A stretch of DNA of 42,816 bases. It comes from JAWLGW01 sp964569055 (GTDB lineage: Bacteria > Planctomycetota > J058). The first letter of the stretch is position 1, and each line of letters starts with the position of its first letter. The notes beneath the pieces are model-generated. The model did not search any database. It saw only the letters and a list, made by a program, of their open reading frames with translations, and had not been told where the DNA came from. The DNA is taken from positions 1 through 42,816 of the forward strand of contig CAZMSZ010000011.1 in assembly GCA_964569055.1 (NCBI GenBank). Reading direction: 5' to 3'. This document shows, piece after piece, positions 26,371 through 33,648 of this stretch. Made by a program: the position numbers and the translations under genes.

Positions 26371-27839
26371 GCGAGGTCGACGCGGGCGCGAGCGGTGTGC
26401 TGGTGGCGGCCGGCCTCGGGACGCGGCTGGCGGCCGAGCTGGGCGCGGGCCCGCGCAAGGCGCTGATCACCCTCGCCGGGCACCCCATGCTGGTGTGGTC
26501 GTGCTGGGCGCTCGCCCGCACCCCCGGCGTGGACGAGGTGGTGGTGGTGCTCCACGCGGACGACCTCGCGGCGGTCGAGGCCGGCCCGCTCGGCGCCGCC
26601 CTGCGGGCCGCGGGCGCGACCGCGTTCGTCGCGGGCGGCGCCCGCCGGCAGGACTCGGTGCTGCACGGCGTGCGCGCCGCGCGGCCGGGCCCCGGGCGGG
26701 CGGTGCTCGTCCATGACGCCGCGCGCCCGCTGCTCGACCCGAGCGACGCCGGGCGCGCCCTGGCCCGCGCCCGGGCGCTGGGCGCCGCCCTCCTGGCCGT
26801 CCCTTCGCGCGACACCCTCAAGCGGGTCGACGACGAGGGGCGGGTGGTCGAGACGGTCCCGCGGCAGGTCGTGTGGCGGGCGCAGACCCCGCAGGTCGCC
26901 GGTCGGGACGCCTTGCTGTCGGCGCTCGAGGACGCCGCGCGGGCGGAGGTCGAGGTGACCGACGAGGCGAGCGCGCTCGAGCGCCTCGGCCAGCCGGTGG
27001 GGGTGGTCGAGGGGAGCGAGGACAACTTCAAGGTCACCACCGCCCCCGACCTGGCCCGGGCCGAGCAGCTGCTGCGGGCGCGCGACCCCGCGGCCGCGCC
27101 GCCGAGCGTCGCGGCCACCGAGCCGGCCGAGGAACCGGCGCCGCTGACGGCGCTCCGGCGCGAGCTGGCCGGCGCCGGCGCCTCGATCCGGGCGGCCCTC
27201 GCCGCGCTCGCGCCGCGCGGCGGCGAGGAGGGCGCCCCGGCCGCGGGCCGCCTGCAGCAGGCCCTCGCCGACGCCGACCTCGGCGCGCTCCTGAGCGCCG
27301 TGCTCGACCCCGCCGCCACGCCCGCGACGCCGCCCCCCGCGGCGCCGGCAGGGGCGCACCGCGTCGGACTCGGGACCGACGTCCACCGCCTGGTCGACGG
27401 ACGCCCGCTGATCCTGGGCGGGGTGGCGATCCCCTACTCCAAGGGGCTCGCCGGCCACTCCGACGCCGACGCCCTGACCCACGCCCTGATCGACGCGCTC
27501 CTCGGCGCGGCCGGCCTCGGCGACATCGGCGAGTGGTTCCCCGACGACGACCCCGCCCACGCCGGGGCCGACTCGCTCGCGCTCCTCGCGCGCGCCCTGG
27601 CCGGGGTCCGCGCCGAGGGCCTCACGGTGGTGCACGTCGACGCGGTGGTCCACGCCGAGCGCCCCAAGCTGAAGCCGCACAAGGCGGAGATCCGGCGCAG
27701 CCTGGCGCTCGCGCTCGGCCTCCCGCCCAGCCGGGTCAACCTGAAGGCGAAGACAGGCGAGGGCCTCGACGCGGTCGGCCGCGGCGAGGCGATCAGCGCG
27801 CAGGTGATCGCGACCCTCGCCCCGGTCGCCGCGGGATAG
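26367..27839 (+). CDS. ispDF: Bifunctional IspD-IspF enzyme of the MEP isoprenoid pathway
   Basis: 490 residues. IspD (about 8-235) joins CTP and methylerythritol 4-phosphate: VLVAAGLGTRL at 11-21, HDAARPLL at 116-123, RAQTPQV and SEDNFKVTTAPDL. IspF (about 331-488) forms the cyclic diphosphate: HRVGLGTDVHRL with D338 and H340, AGHSDADALTHALIDALLGA with the third zinc ligand H364, and AKTGEGLDAVGRGEAI. The two are joined by an unusually long linker of about 90 Ala/Pro-rich residues that includes two helical stretches. Fused IspDF enzymes are known in several phyla; they skip the IspE step in position and still need a separate IspE. The start overlaps the PIN-TRAM stop. Confidence 0.95.
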   Translation: MSEVDAGASGVLVAAGLGTRLAAELGAGPRKALITLAGHPMLVWSCWALARTPGVDEVVVVLHADDLAAVEAGPLGAALRAAGATAFVAGGARRQDSVLHGVRAARPGPGRAVLVHDAARPLLDPSDAGRALARARALGAALLAVPSRDTLKRVDDEGRVVETVPRQVVWRAQTPQVAGRDALLSALEDAARAEVEVTDEASALERLGQPVGVVEGSEDNFKVTTAPDLARAEQLLRARDPAAAPPSVAATEPAEEPAPLTALRRELAGAGASIRAALAALAPRGGEEGAPAAGRLQQALADADLGALLSAVLDPAATPATPPPAAPAGAHRVGLGTDVHRLVDGRPLILGGVAIPYSKGLAGHSDADALTHALIDALLGAAGLGDIGEWFPDDDPAHAGADSLALLARALAGVRAEGLTVVHVDAVVHAERPKLKPHKAEIRRSLALALGLPPSRVNLKAKTGEGLDAVGRGEAISAQVIATLAPVAAG

Positions 27840-27894
27840 AGTCGGGTGCAGTTGAGGTGGGTCCAGCGCACGGATTCTCAGGTCGGCCGCGAGA

Positions 27895-28024
27895 GGAAAC
27901 ATGGAATATCAACAGGGAACGGGAAATGAGAAGTGAGGAATTGCTCTCGCTTGGCGTGGCCGCTCCGGCGACAGCCGTTCTGGCATTCCTGATTCCTCAT
28001 TCCGTGTTGATATTTCGTATTTCC
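27895..28024 (+). repeat. AT-rich intergenic palindrome, family A, copy 4
   Basis: 130 bp in the same orientation as the copy at 13320: left arm GGAAACATGGAATATCAACA, right arm ending GTGTTGATATTTCGTATTTC, inner pair GCTCTCGC..GGCGACAGC, then the conserved flank GCTCACGTCATCCGCAGC. It contains an open frame from ATG at 27926 to TAG at 28069 (47 codons) discussed in the findings. Confidence 0.88.
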
Positions 28025-28060
28025 TCGCTGTGCTCACGTCATCCGCAGCCGATCGATTCG

Positions 28061-28178
28061 AGCGATTAGCGATTAGCGGTTGTCGCGTGGTGCATCACGA
28101 GCCTTCTCCAGCCTCTGCGGCGTGCCCGTGCCCGCGCCCGTCAACCGCCAATGGCTAACCGCTAACCGCTGACCGCTT
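28061..28178. repeat. Heptamer-based inverted repeat, family C
   Basis: Left arm 28061-28085 (AGCGATTAGCGATTAGCGGT) and right arm 28139-28178 (GGCTAACCGCTAACCGCTGA in the complement sense), each built from 7-bp units GATTAGC / GGTTAGC, with about 53 bp between. It follows family A copy 4 at once and ends 30 bp before cysS. Confidence 0.8.
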
Positions 28179-28207
28179 CTTCGTCCGTCAGAGCCGGAGC
28201 TCGTCGC

Positions 28208-29653
28208 ATGCCGCCGCTGACCCTGTTCAACACGCTCACGCGCCAGAAGGAGGCGCTCCCCGAGCCGGCCGACGCGGGCCAGATCAAGCTCTACACCTGC
28301 GGCCCCACCGTCTACAACCTGGTCCACGTCGGGAACTGGCGCGCGTTCACGGTCTACGACCTGCTGCGCCGGGCGCTGGAGTGGCTCGGCTACGACGTGC
28401 GCCACGTCATGAACCTGACCGACGTGGACGACAAGACGATCCGCGGGGCCCGCGCCGAGGGCATCGGCCTGCGCGAGTTCACGCAGCGCTACACCGACCT
28501 GTTCTTGGCCGACCTCGACGCGCTGCGGATCCGCCGCCCCGACGTGCTGCCCCGCGCGACCGACGCGATCGACGCCATGGTGCGCATGGTCGAGGCGCTG
28601 CTCGCCAAGGGGGTCGCCTACCGCAGCGACGACGGCTCGGTCTACTTCAAGATCGCCGCCTTCCCCGGCTACGGCCGCCTGTCGCAGCTCGACGCGCGCA
28701 GCCTGCAGGCGGGCGCCGGCGGGCGGGTGGAGGCCGACGAGTACGACAAGGAGGACGTGCGCGACTTCGCCCTGTGGAAGGCCTGGAGCCCCGAGGACGG
28801 CGACGTGTTCTGGGAGACCTCGCTCGGCAAGGGGCGCCCGGGCTGGCACCTCGAGTGCTCGGCGCTGGCGATCGAGCACCTCGGCGAGTCGATCGACATC
28901 CACGCGGGCGGGGTCGACCTCGTGTTCCCGCACCACGAGAACGAGATCGCCCAGAGCGAGGCGACCACCGGCAAGCCGTTCTCGCGCTTTTGGGTCCACA
29001 ACGCCCACCTGCTGGTGGGCGGCCAGAAGATGTCGAAGTCGCTCAACAACTTCTTCACCTTCGCGCAGCTCCGCGACCTCGCCGGCGCCACCGGGCGAGA
29101 GGTGCGCTACGCGCTGCTCTCGGGGCACTACCGCAAGACGCTCAACCTGCAGGTGACCTACGAGGGCGAGGGCGAGGCGCGCCGCCCGGTGCGGTTCGAC
29201 TCGCTCGAGGCCGCGCGCAGCGCGCTCGAGCGGCTCGACGAGTTCCGCCGCTCCCTGCGCGGCCGCGGCGGCGCGGGCGCGCCTCCCGGCGGCGAGGCCC
29301 TGCTCGAGCGGGCCCGCGCCGACCTCGCGGCGGCGATCGCCGACGACCTCAACGTCCCGCAGGCGCTCGGCCGCCTGTTCGAGCTGGTCAAGGAGGTCAA
29401 CAAGCTGCCCCCGTTCGACGACGCGTTCGGCGGCGCGGTCGAGGCGCTGCTCGACGACGTCGACCGGGTGCTCGGCGTCCTCGCCCCCGAGCCCGACCGG
29501 CTCGCGCCCGACGAGCAGGGGCTGTTCGACCGCTGGGTCGCCGCCCGCGCGGCCAAGGACTGGCCCGCCGCGGACGCTCTCCGCGCCGAGCTGCAGCAGC
29601 GCGGGCTCGAGGTCCAGGCCCGCAAGGGCGAGTCGACCTGGACGCGGCGCTGA
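28208..29653 (+). CDS. cysS: Cysteinyl-tRNA synthetase
   Basis: 481 residues, close to the usual 460-ish. Class I synthetase motifs: YTCGPTVYNLVHVGNWRAF with zinc ligand Cys31 and the HIGH-like HVGN at 40-43; GWHLECSALA and HAGGVDLVFPHHENEIAQSE, which complete the zinc site; and KMSKS at 274-278. The C-terminal DALR-type helices (LLERARADLAAAIADDLNVP) and a short anticodon-binding end (DALRAELQQRGLEVQ) are present. It charges tRNA-Cys in the cytoplasm. The upstream 368-bp interval is filled mainly with family A and C repeats, so its promoter must lie within or beside them. The start ATG has only a weak GGAGC site. Confidence 0.97.
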   Translation: MPPLTLFNTLTRQKEALPEPADAGQIKLYTCGPTVYNLVHVGNWRAFTVYDLLRRALEWLGYDVRHVMNLTDVDDKTIRGARAEGIGLREFTQRYTDLFLADLDALRIRRPDVLPRATDAIDAMVRMVEALLAKGVAYRSDDGSVYFKIAAFPGYGRLSQLDARSLQAGAGGRVEADEYDKEDVRDFALWKAWSPEDGDVFWETSLGKGRPGWHLECSALAIEHLGESIDIHAGGVDLVFPHHENEIAQSEATTGKPFSRFWVHNAHLLVGGQKMSKSLNNFFTFAQLRDLAGATGREVRYALLSGHYRKTLNLQVTYEGEGEARRPVRFDSLEAARSALERLDEFRRSLRGRGGAGAPPGGEALLERARADLAAAIADDLNVPQALGRLFELVKEVNKLPPFDDAFGGAVEALLDDVDRVLGVLAPEPDRLAPDEQGLFDRWVAARAAKDWPAADALRAELQQRGLEVQARKGESTWTRR

Positions 29654-29685
29654 GGTCGGTTCGGCGCGGCCGCGAGGGCGGCGCT

Positions 29686-29691
29686 TATCAT
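29686..29691 (+). promoter_or_regulatory. Candidate -10 hexamer (TATCAT) of the membrane protein gene
   Basis: GCTTATCATG ends 8 nt before the ATG at 29700, again implying a leaderless transcript. Confidence 0.35.
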
Positions 29692-29699
29692 GGCGCGCC

Positions 29700-31484
29700 A
29701 TGCGACCCCCTGTCCGCACCCGAGCCGCGCTACGCCGTGCGCGGCGGCGTCGGGCGTCGGCCTTCTCCCTCGTCGGGGCCCTCCTCGCGATCGTGGTCGG
29801 GCTGTGGGCGTTCCAGGACGCGCCGCTCAGCTACGACGAGTCGGCGACCCTGCTCGGGCGCGACTCGGCCGTGTACCAGGAGACGTTCCTGTACCCGCGG
29901 CTCCAGGCCGCCTGGATCCTGACGTTCGGCCCCAATCACCGCAGCGCGCGGATGCTCGCCGGAGCGTTCGCGCTCACCGCGGCCGCCGCGTCGCTCATGG
30001 CGGCGCGCCGCGCAGGCGGTGACCCGGTCGCGGCGGCGCTCCTGCTGGCGGGCTGCCCGTCGCTGCTGATCTACGGCGTGCTCCTCCGCCACTACGGGCT
30101 CCTGCTCGCTGCGGCCGCGGCGTCGGTCGGGGCCGTGCTGTGGGTCGCCCGGCGCGGCCCGTCGTCGGCTGCGTTCGTCCTGGCCGCCGGCTCGGGCGTG
30201 CTCGCGTTCCTCGTGCACCCGACGGCCGCGCTGTCGGTGATCGGGCCGCAGCTGCTCGCGCTCGGCTTCCTGGCGTGGCGCTCCCGCCCGGCGTACCGGT
30301 CGCGGTGCGTGGCTGGCTGGCTCGCGGTCGCCGCCGTGGAGCTGCTCGCCGTCGCCGTCCAGGCCCGCCGGATCGCGGCGCTCCGCCAGGAGTACACCGC
30401 CTTGCCCCAGTACTACCCGGGTCCCACGCTCGGCGCGCTCGGAGAGGCGCTGGGCTCGCTCGGCTTCGCGCCCGACGCGGGCCCGCTCGGCGCGGCGGTC
30501 GGCGCCCTGGCGTTCGGGCTCATGATCGCGGCGGGGCTTCGCGCCGTTTGGCGCTCGCGGCGCGCCCGCGCGCTCGCGATCCTGTTGGTCGCGCCCGCGG
30601 CGCTGGTGTTCGTGGGCTCCTTCTACCAGCCCATGCTGATCGGACGCGTGCTGCTCCCGGTCGTCCCGGCGGGGGTGGCCGCCGCGGCGCTCGCGTCGCG
30701 CGGCGACCGCGTCCGTCGCGGCCGCGCGCTCGCCGCGATCCTGGCGGTCGTAGGCGTGGTGGACTTCTCGCGAGGCGCCTGGATCGCCGAGGACACGCCG
30801 GGGGCGCTCCGCGCGCTGGCCTCGGTCGCCGAGCCCGGAGACGGGCTCGTCGTCCACCCTCCCTACGTGCGGGCCTCGTTCGACGCGAACCTGCCGCTCG
30901 CGGGGGTGCGCCTCCCGCGGCTGCGCCCGCTGCCCCTAGACGCCCCCGGGCCGTTCGCGGCGGCCAAGGTCGACTACGCGCGCCTCCCGCGCCGGCTGGT
31001 CGCGCTGCTCGAACACGACGGCGACCACTCGCTCTACCTGGAGGCGGAGCTGCGGCTCCACTTCGACGTGGTCCGCGAGCTGGGCTGGTTCCGCGGGCCG
31101 TACCAGGTGCTGCTGTGCGAGGGGCCGCTCCCGCGCGAGGTCGTGCTGGCCCGCATCGAGGCGGCGGAGGCGCCGGCGGCGCTGCGGGCCTTCCGGCGCG
31201 GCTCGACCCTGTTGCACGCGGGCGACGCCGCGGCGGCGCTCGAGGCGTTCCTCGCGGCGCGCGAGGCGCTCGCGCGCGGGCCCGTGGCCGTCGACAACCC
31301 GCTCGCTCGGCGGGACGACCAGGTCCAGGCCGCCTGGGCGGTCGCCTGGAGCGCGCACCGCGCAGGGCGCGGCGAGGTCGCCCGCGCCGCGCTGCGCGAG
31401 AGCGAGGAGCTCGGGAACCGAGTCGCCCCCGAGCTCCGCGCTCGCATCATGGCCACACCCTCGTCGCCGCTCGACGGACGGTGA
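29700..31484 (+). CDS. Multi-pass membrane protein, probable GT-C glycosyltransferase
   Basis: 594 residues. After a basic N-terminus there are about ten hydrophobic segments up to residue 345 (for example FSLVGALLAIVVGLWAF, GLLLAAAAASVGAVLWVA, LAVAAVELLAVAVQA, LVAPAALVFVGSF). The first outer loop carries SYDESATLLGRD, like the acidic motif of lipid-phosphate-sugar glycosyltransferases (PMT/ArnT, GT-C fold). A soluble C-terminal part (about 370-594) has a beta-rich region and then TPR-like helices (AFRRGSTLLHAGDAAAALEA). It would transfer a sugar from a polyprenyl-phosphate carrier at the membrane. The family call rests on topology and one motif, so it is moderate. Confidence 0.7.
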   Translation: MRPPVRTRAALRRARRRRASAFSLVGALLAIVVGLWAFQDAPLSYDESATLLGRDSAVYQETFLYPRLQAAWILTFGPNHRSARMLAGAFALTAAAASLMAARRAGGDPVAAALLLAGCPSLLIYGVLLRHYGLLLAAAAASVGAVLWVARRGPSSAAFVLAAGSGVLAFLVHPTAALSVIGPQLLALGFLAWRSRPAYRSRCVAGWLAVAAVELLAVAVQARRIAALRQEYTALPQYYPGPTLGALGEALGSLGFAPDAGPLGAAVGALAFGLMIAAGLRAVWRSRRARALAILLVAPAALVFVGSFYQPMLIGRVLLPVVPAGVAAAALASRGDRVRRGRALAAILAVVGVVDFSRGAWIAEDTPGALRALASVAEPGDGLVVHPPYVRASFDANLPLAGVRLPRLRPLPLDAPGPFAAAKVDYARLPRRLVALLEHDGDHSLYLEAELRLHFDVVRELGWFRGPYQVLLCEGPLPREVVLARIEAAEAPAALRAFRRGSTLLHAGDAAAALEAFLAAREALARGPVAVDNPLARRDDQVQAAWAVAWSAHRAGRGEVARAALRESEELGNRVAPELRARIMATPSSPLDGR

Positions 31485-31511
31485 GGCGCTCGCTCGCGTT
31501 CGGGTCCGCGC

Positions 31512-31979
31512 TCAGCGCGGCGGGGGCGAGCTCTGGCCCTGCGGGGGCGGGGAGCTCTGGAGCTGCTGCCCCTCCACCTCGACATCGCCCTGCTGCTGCT
31601 GCTGCGGCTGCTGCTGCTGCTGCTGCTGACGAGGCATGCCCGCGGGCTGGGTGGTCGCGCCGAGCTCCTGCTTCTGCTGCAGCACGAAGTCCTGCTGCAG
31701 CATGCCGGAGCGGTAGCCCTTCGGCGCGTACACGGTGAGCCGCTGGTTCTCGTAGCCGGGCGCGGTCACCGAGATCGTGTGGTACTCGCCGAACCCGACG
31801 TCCTCGAGCGCGTAGAAGCCGCTGTCGTCGGTCTGCGCGGTGTCGCCGTCGCTCTGGACCATGGCGCCCTGGATCGGCTGACCCTCCGCGTTCACCACCT
31901 TGCCCTGCACCTCGGGTCCGACGCAGCCCCCCAGCAGGGCCACCACCCCGAACGCCGCCGCGATCCATGACAACTTCAT
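31512..31979 (-). CDS. Lipoprotein with carboxypeptidase-regulatory-like domain and Gln-rich tail
   Basis: 155 residues, GGAGGGAGG before the ATG. The lipobox VVALLGGC places the lipid on Cys19. Residues about 22-95 form a transthyretin-like carboxypeptidase regulatory domain (VQGKVVNAEGQPIQGAMVQS, DDSGFYALEDVGFGEYHTIS, VTAPGYENQRL). Such domains are small beta sandwiches used in binding. The tail is low complexity: ATTQPAGMPRQQ followed by long Gln runs and Ser/Pro repeats. It is 43% or so identical in pattern to the gene upstream at 32082 and probably arose from it by tandem duplication; that identity is an eye estimate. No promoter is visible between the two, so they are likely co-transcribed. 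Confidence 0.85.
   Translation of the reverse strand: MKLSWIAAAFGVVALLGGCVGPEVQGKVVNAEGQPIQGAMVQSDGDTAQTDDSGFYALEDVGFGEYHTISVTAPGYENQRLTVYAPKGYRSGMLQQDFVLQQKQELGATTQPAGMPRQQQQQQQPQQQQQGDVEVEGQQLQSSPPPQGQSSPPPR
31591..31628. repeat. CTG/CAG trinucleotide run encoding polyglutamine
   Basis: Mostly TGC/CTG units, interrupted once by CGG. A similar shorter run lies at about 32194-32226 in the paralogue. Slippage-prone, so tail length may vary between strains. Confidence 0.7.
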
Positions 31980-32027
31980 CTCGTCACCTCCCTCCTCATG
32001 GGATCCCTCTCGCTACGGGCTGCCCCA

Positions 32028-32067
32028 GCAGGCGCCCGCACGCCGCGCGGCGTGCGGGGCGTCCTGC
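32028..32067 (-). terminator. Long hairpin between the two lipoprotein genes
   Basis: Left GCAGGCGCCCGCACGCC and right GGCGTGCGGGGCGTCCTGC pair almost fully around a 4-nt centre, with two single-base bulges. No T run follows. It may partly end transcription after the first gene or protect the mRNA end, setting the ratio of the two products. Confidence 0.5.
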
Positions 32068-32081
32068 TGCGAGCCGGCGCC

Positions 32082-32603
32082 TCACCGCGGCGTCGGCCGG
32101 GTCTGCGGGGGCTGCTGCGGCTCCGGCTGCCGCTGCTGACCCTCGGGCCAGGGCTGCTCGATGATCACGTCGTCGCCCGAGCCGGCCTCGGGCGGCGGCT
32201 GCTGCTGCTGCGACTGCTGCTGCTGCAGCTCGGGGCTCCGGCGCGGCATGCCGGCCGGCTGGGTGGTCGCGCCGCCGCGCAGCCCCTGCGCCGAGCGCGG
32301 GTCGGGCTCGAGCACGAAGTCCTGGATGATCACCTCCGACTTGAAGTTCTTGGGCGCCATCACGGTCTGGTGCCGGGTCTGGAAGCCCGGCGCGGTGACC
32401 GTGACGTTGTGGTACTCGCCCCAGCCGATGTTCTGGAGCGCGAAGAAGCCGTCACCGTCGGTCATGGCGCGGTCACCCTCCGACTGCACCACGGCCCCCG
32501 CGATCGGCTCGCCGTTGCCGTCCACCACCTTCCCACGCACGTCGGGGCCGACGCAGCCCGCCGCCAACAGACCCAGTCCCAGTACGGTCCAGCGCAGGTT
32601 CAT
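32082..32603 (-). CDS. Lipoprotein with carboxypeptidase-regulatory-like domain, upstream paralogue
   Basis: 173 residues from the ATG at 32603, with GGAGGAGGTG 5 nt upstream; longer in-frame readings lack a signal peptide at the front. The lipobox LGLLAAGC gives Cys17. The domain at about 20-95 (VRGKVVDGNGEPIAGAVVQS, TDGDGFFALQNIGWGEYHNV, VTAPGFQTRHQTV) mirrors the downstream paralogue almost residue for residue, and both share ATTQPAGMPR before a Gln-rich tail. The tail here ends in mixed Gln/Pro (EPQQPPQTRPTPR). Likely sits on the periplasmic face of a membrane; its ligand is unknown. Confidence 0.86.
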   Translation of the reverse strand: MNLRWTVLGLGLLAAGCVGPDVRGKVVDGNGEPIAGAVVQSEGDRAMTDGDGFFALQNIGWGEYHNVTVTAPGFQTRHQTVMAPKNFKSEVIIQDFVLEPDPRSAQGLRGGATTQPAGMPRRSPELQQQQSQQQQPPPEAGSGDDVIIEQPWPEGQQRQPEPQQPPQTRPTPR

Positions 32604-33028
32604 GCACACCTCCTCCTGCCAAGGGACCGGGCACCGGTGCAAAGGACGCGCCCCGTCACCCTGACCGCACGGGCCCGAGCCGTGCGCGCCTCGCCCCGGG
32701 TCGCCGCGGCGAGGTTTGCGGCGGCTCGCCGCGCGACGCCGGCCCGCTCGTGCATCGGATCGGCGCGCGGATCGGGCAGCGCACGTGCGGGTCCCGTTCG
32801 AAGCGGACCGATCTACGGCGGCGGGCGGGCGGCGCTGACCCGGTCCGAGCGCCGCGCCTGACGGGGCTGGCGCCGCCCGCGCCCCTCCCGCGCCGGTGCA
32901 AGTCACCCCGGCCGGCGTGCGTCCATAAGGTGAAGCGCGCGCTGCAATTGGCCGCGGTGTGGGTTTGACGGGCTCCCGCGAGCCCTGGTAGGATCCCGCC
33001 CCGCGCCCGGACGCCAGGGGAACCTCTC
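32604..33028. other. Intergenic region between divergent lipoprotein and MshEN-like genes
   Basis: 425 bp of GC-rich DNA with many short inverted GC tracts. I find no gene or dispersed repeat. The only clear signal is the promoter-like pair at 32965-32994 for the plus-strand operon. Confidence 0.5.
32965..32994 (+). promoter_or_regulatory. Probable sigma-70-type promoter of the MshEN-HU-TerB operon
   Basis: TTGACG at 32965-32970, an 18-bp spacer, then TAGGAT at 32989-32994, 34 nt before the start at 33029. This is the best -35/-10 pair in the window and supports reading the similar TAGRNT hexamers elsewhere as -10 boxes. Confidence 0.6.
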
Positions 33029-33637
33029 GTGACGACCGACACCGAACTGGGCCAGCTCCTGGTCCGCCAGAACCTCATGAGCGAGGCCCAGCTCGCGACC
33101 GCGCTGGACTTCCAGCGGTCGCTCGGCGGGGACCTCCGCAACATCGTGGTCAAGCTCGGCTACGTGAAGGACAGCGTCCTGGCCGGGCTCGTGGCGCAGG
33201 AGGAGAACGTCGGCGCGGCCGAGATCAGCGAGGAGGTGATCGACTTCGCCGCCCTCAAGACGATCTCGCGCGACGTGCTGGAGAAGCACCTCGTGCTCCC
33301 GCTCCGCTCGGAGGACCCGCACATCCTCGTGCTCGCCATGTCCGACCCCAACGACCTGCGGGCGATCGAGGAGATCCAGTTCCTGGTCAACAAGTCGGTC
33401 GAGCCGGCCGTCACCACCAAGGCCGCGATCCGCAAGGCGCTCAACCAGCTGCCCGAGCTGCTCCAGCGGCGCCGGGAGGCCAAGAAGGCGAAGCAGCGCA
33501 CGACGCTGCCGCCCGAGGTCGTGCGCGCGCTGCGCGAGACCCCGGTCGACAAGCTGATTCGGGCCTACCTGGCCGTCCGGATCGAGCAGGGCGACCTCTC
33601 GGCCGAAGACCTGCTCGCGCGCGCGAACAAGCTCTAG
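33029..33637 (+). CDS. Stand-alone MshEN/T2SSE-N-like protein
   Basis: 202 residues from a GTG. Residues about 6-75 match the N-terminal domain of GspE/PilB/MshE ATPases: ELGQLLVRQNLMSEAQLATA then a second round IVVKLGYVKDSVLAGLVAQE. The middle (about 65-130) continues as in those proteins (VIDFAALKTISRDVLEKHLV, LPLRSEDPHILVLAMSDPND, EIQFLVNKSVEPAVTTKAAI). The ATPase core is absent. In MshE the first domain binds cyclic di-GMP through RLGxxL-type repeats; here the leading Arg is replaced by Glu, so binding is uncertain. It may be a regulatory adaptor. The next gene begins 11 bp later, so both share one message. Confidence 0.85.
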   Translation: MTTDTELGQLLVRQNLMSEAQLATALDFQRSLGGDLRNIVVKLGYVKDSVLAGLVAQEENVGAAEISEEVIDFAALKTISRDVLEKHLVLPLRSEDPHILVLAMSDPNDLRAIEEIQFLVNKSVEPAVTTKAAIRKALNQLPELLQRRREAKKAKQRTTLPPEVVRALRETPVDKLIRAYLAVRIEQGDLSAEDLLARANKL

Positions 33638-33648
33638 TCGGGGAGACC

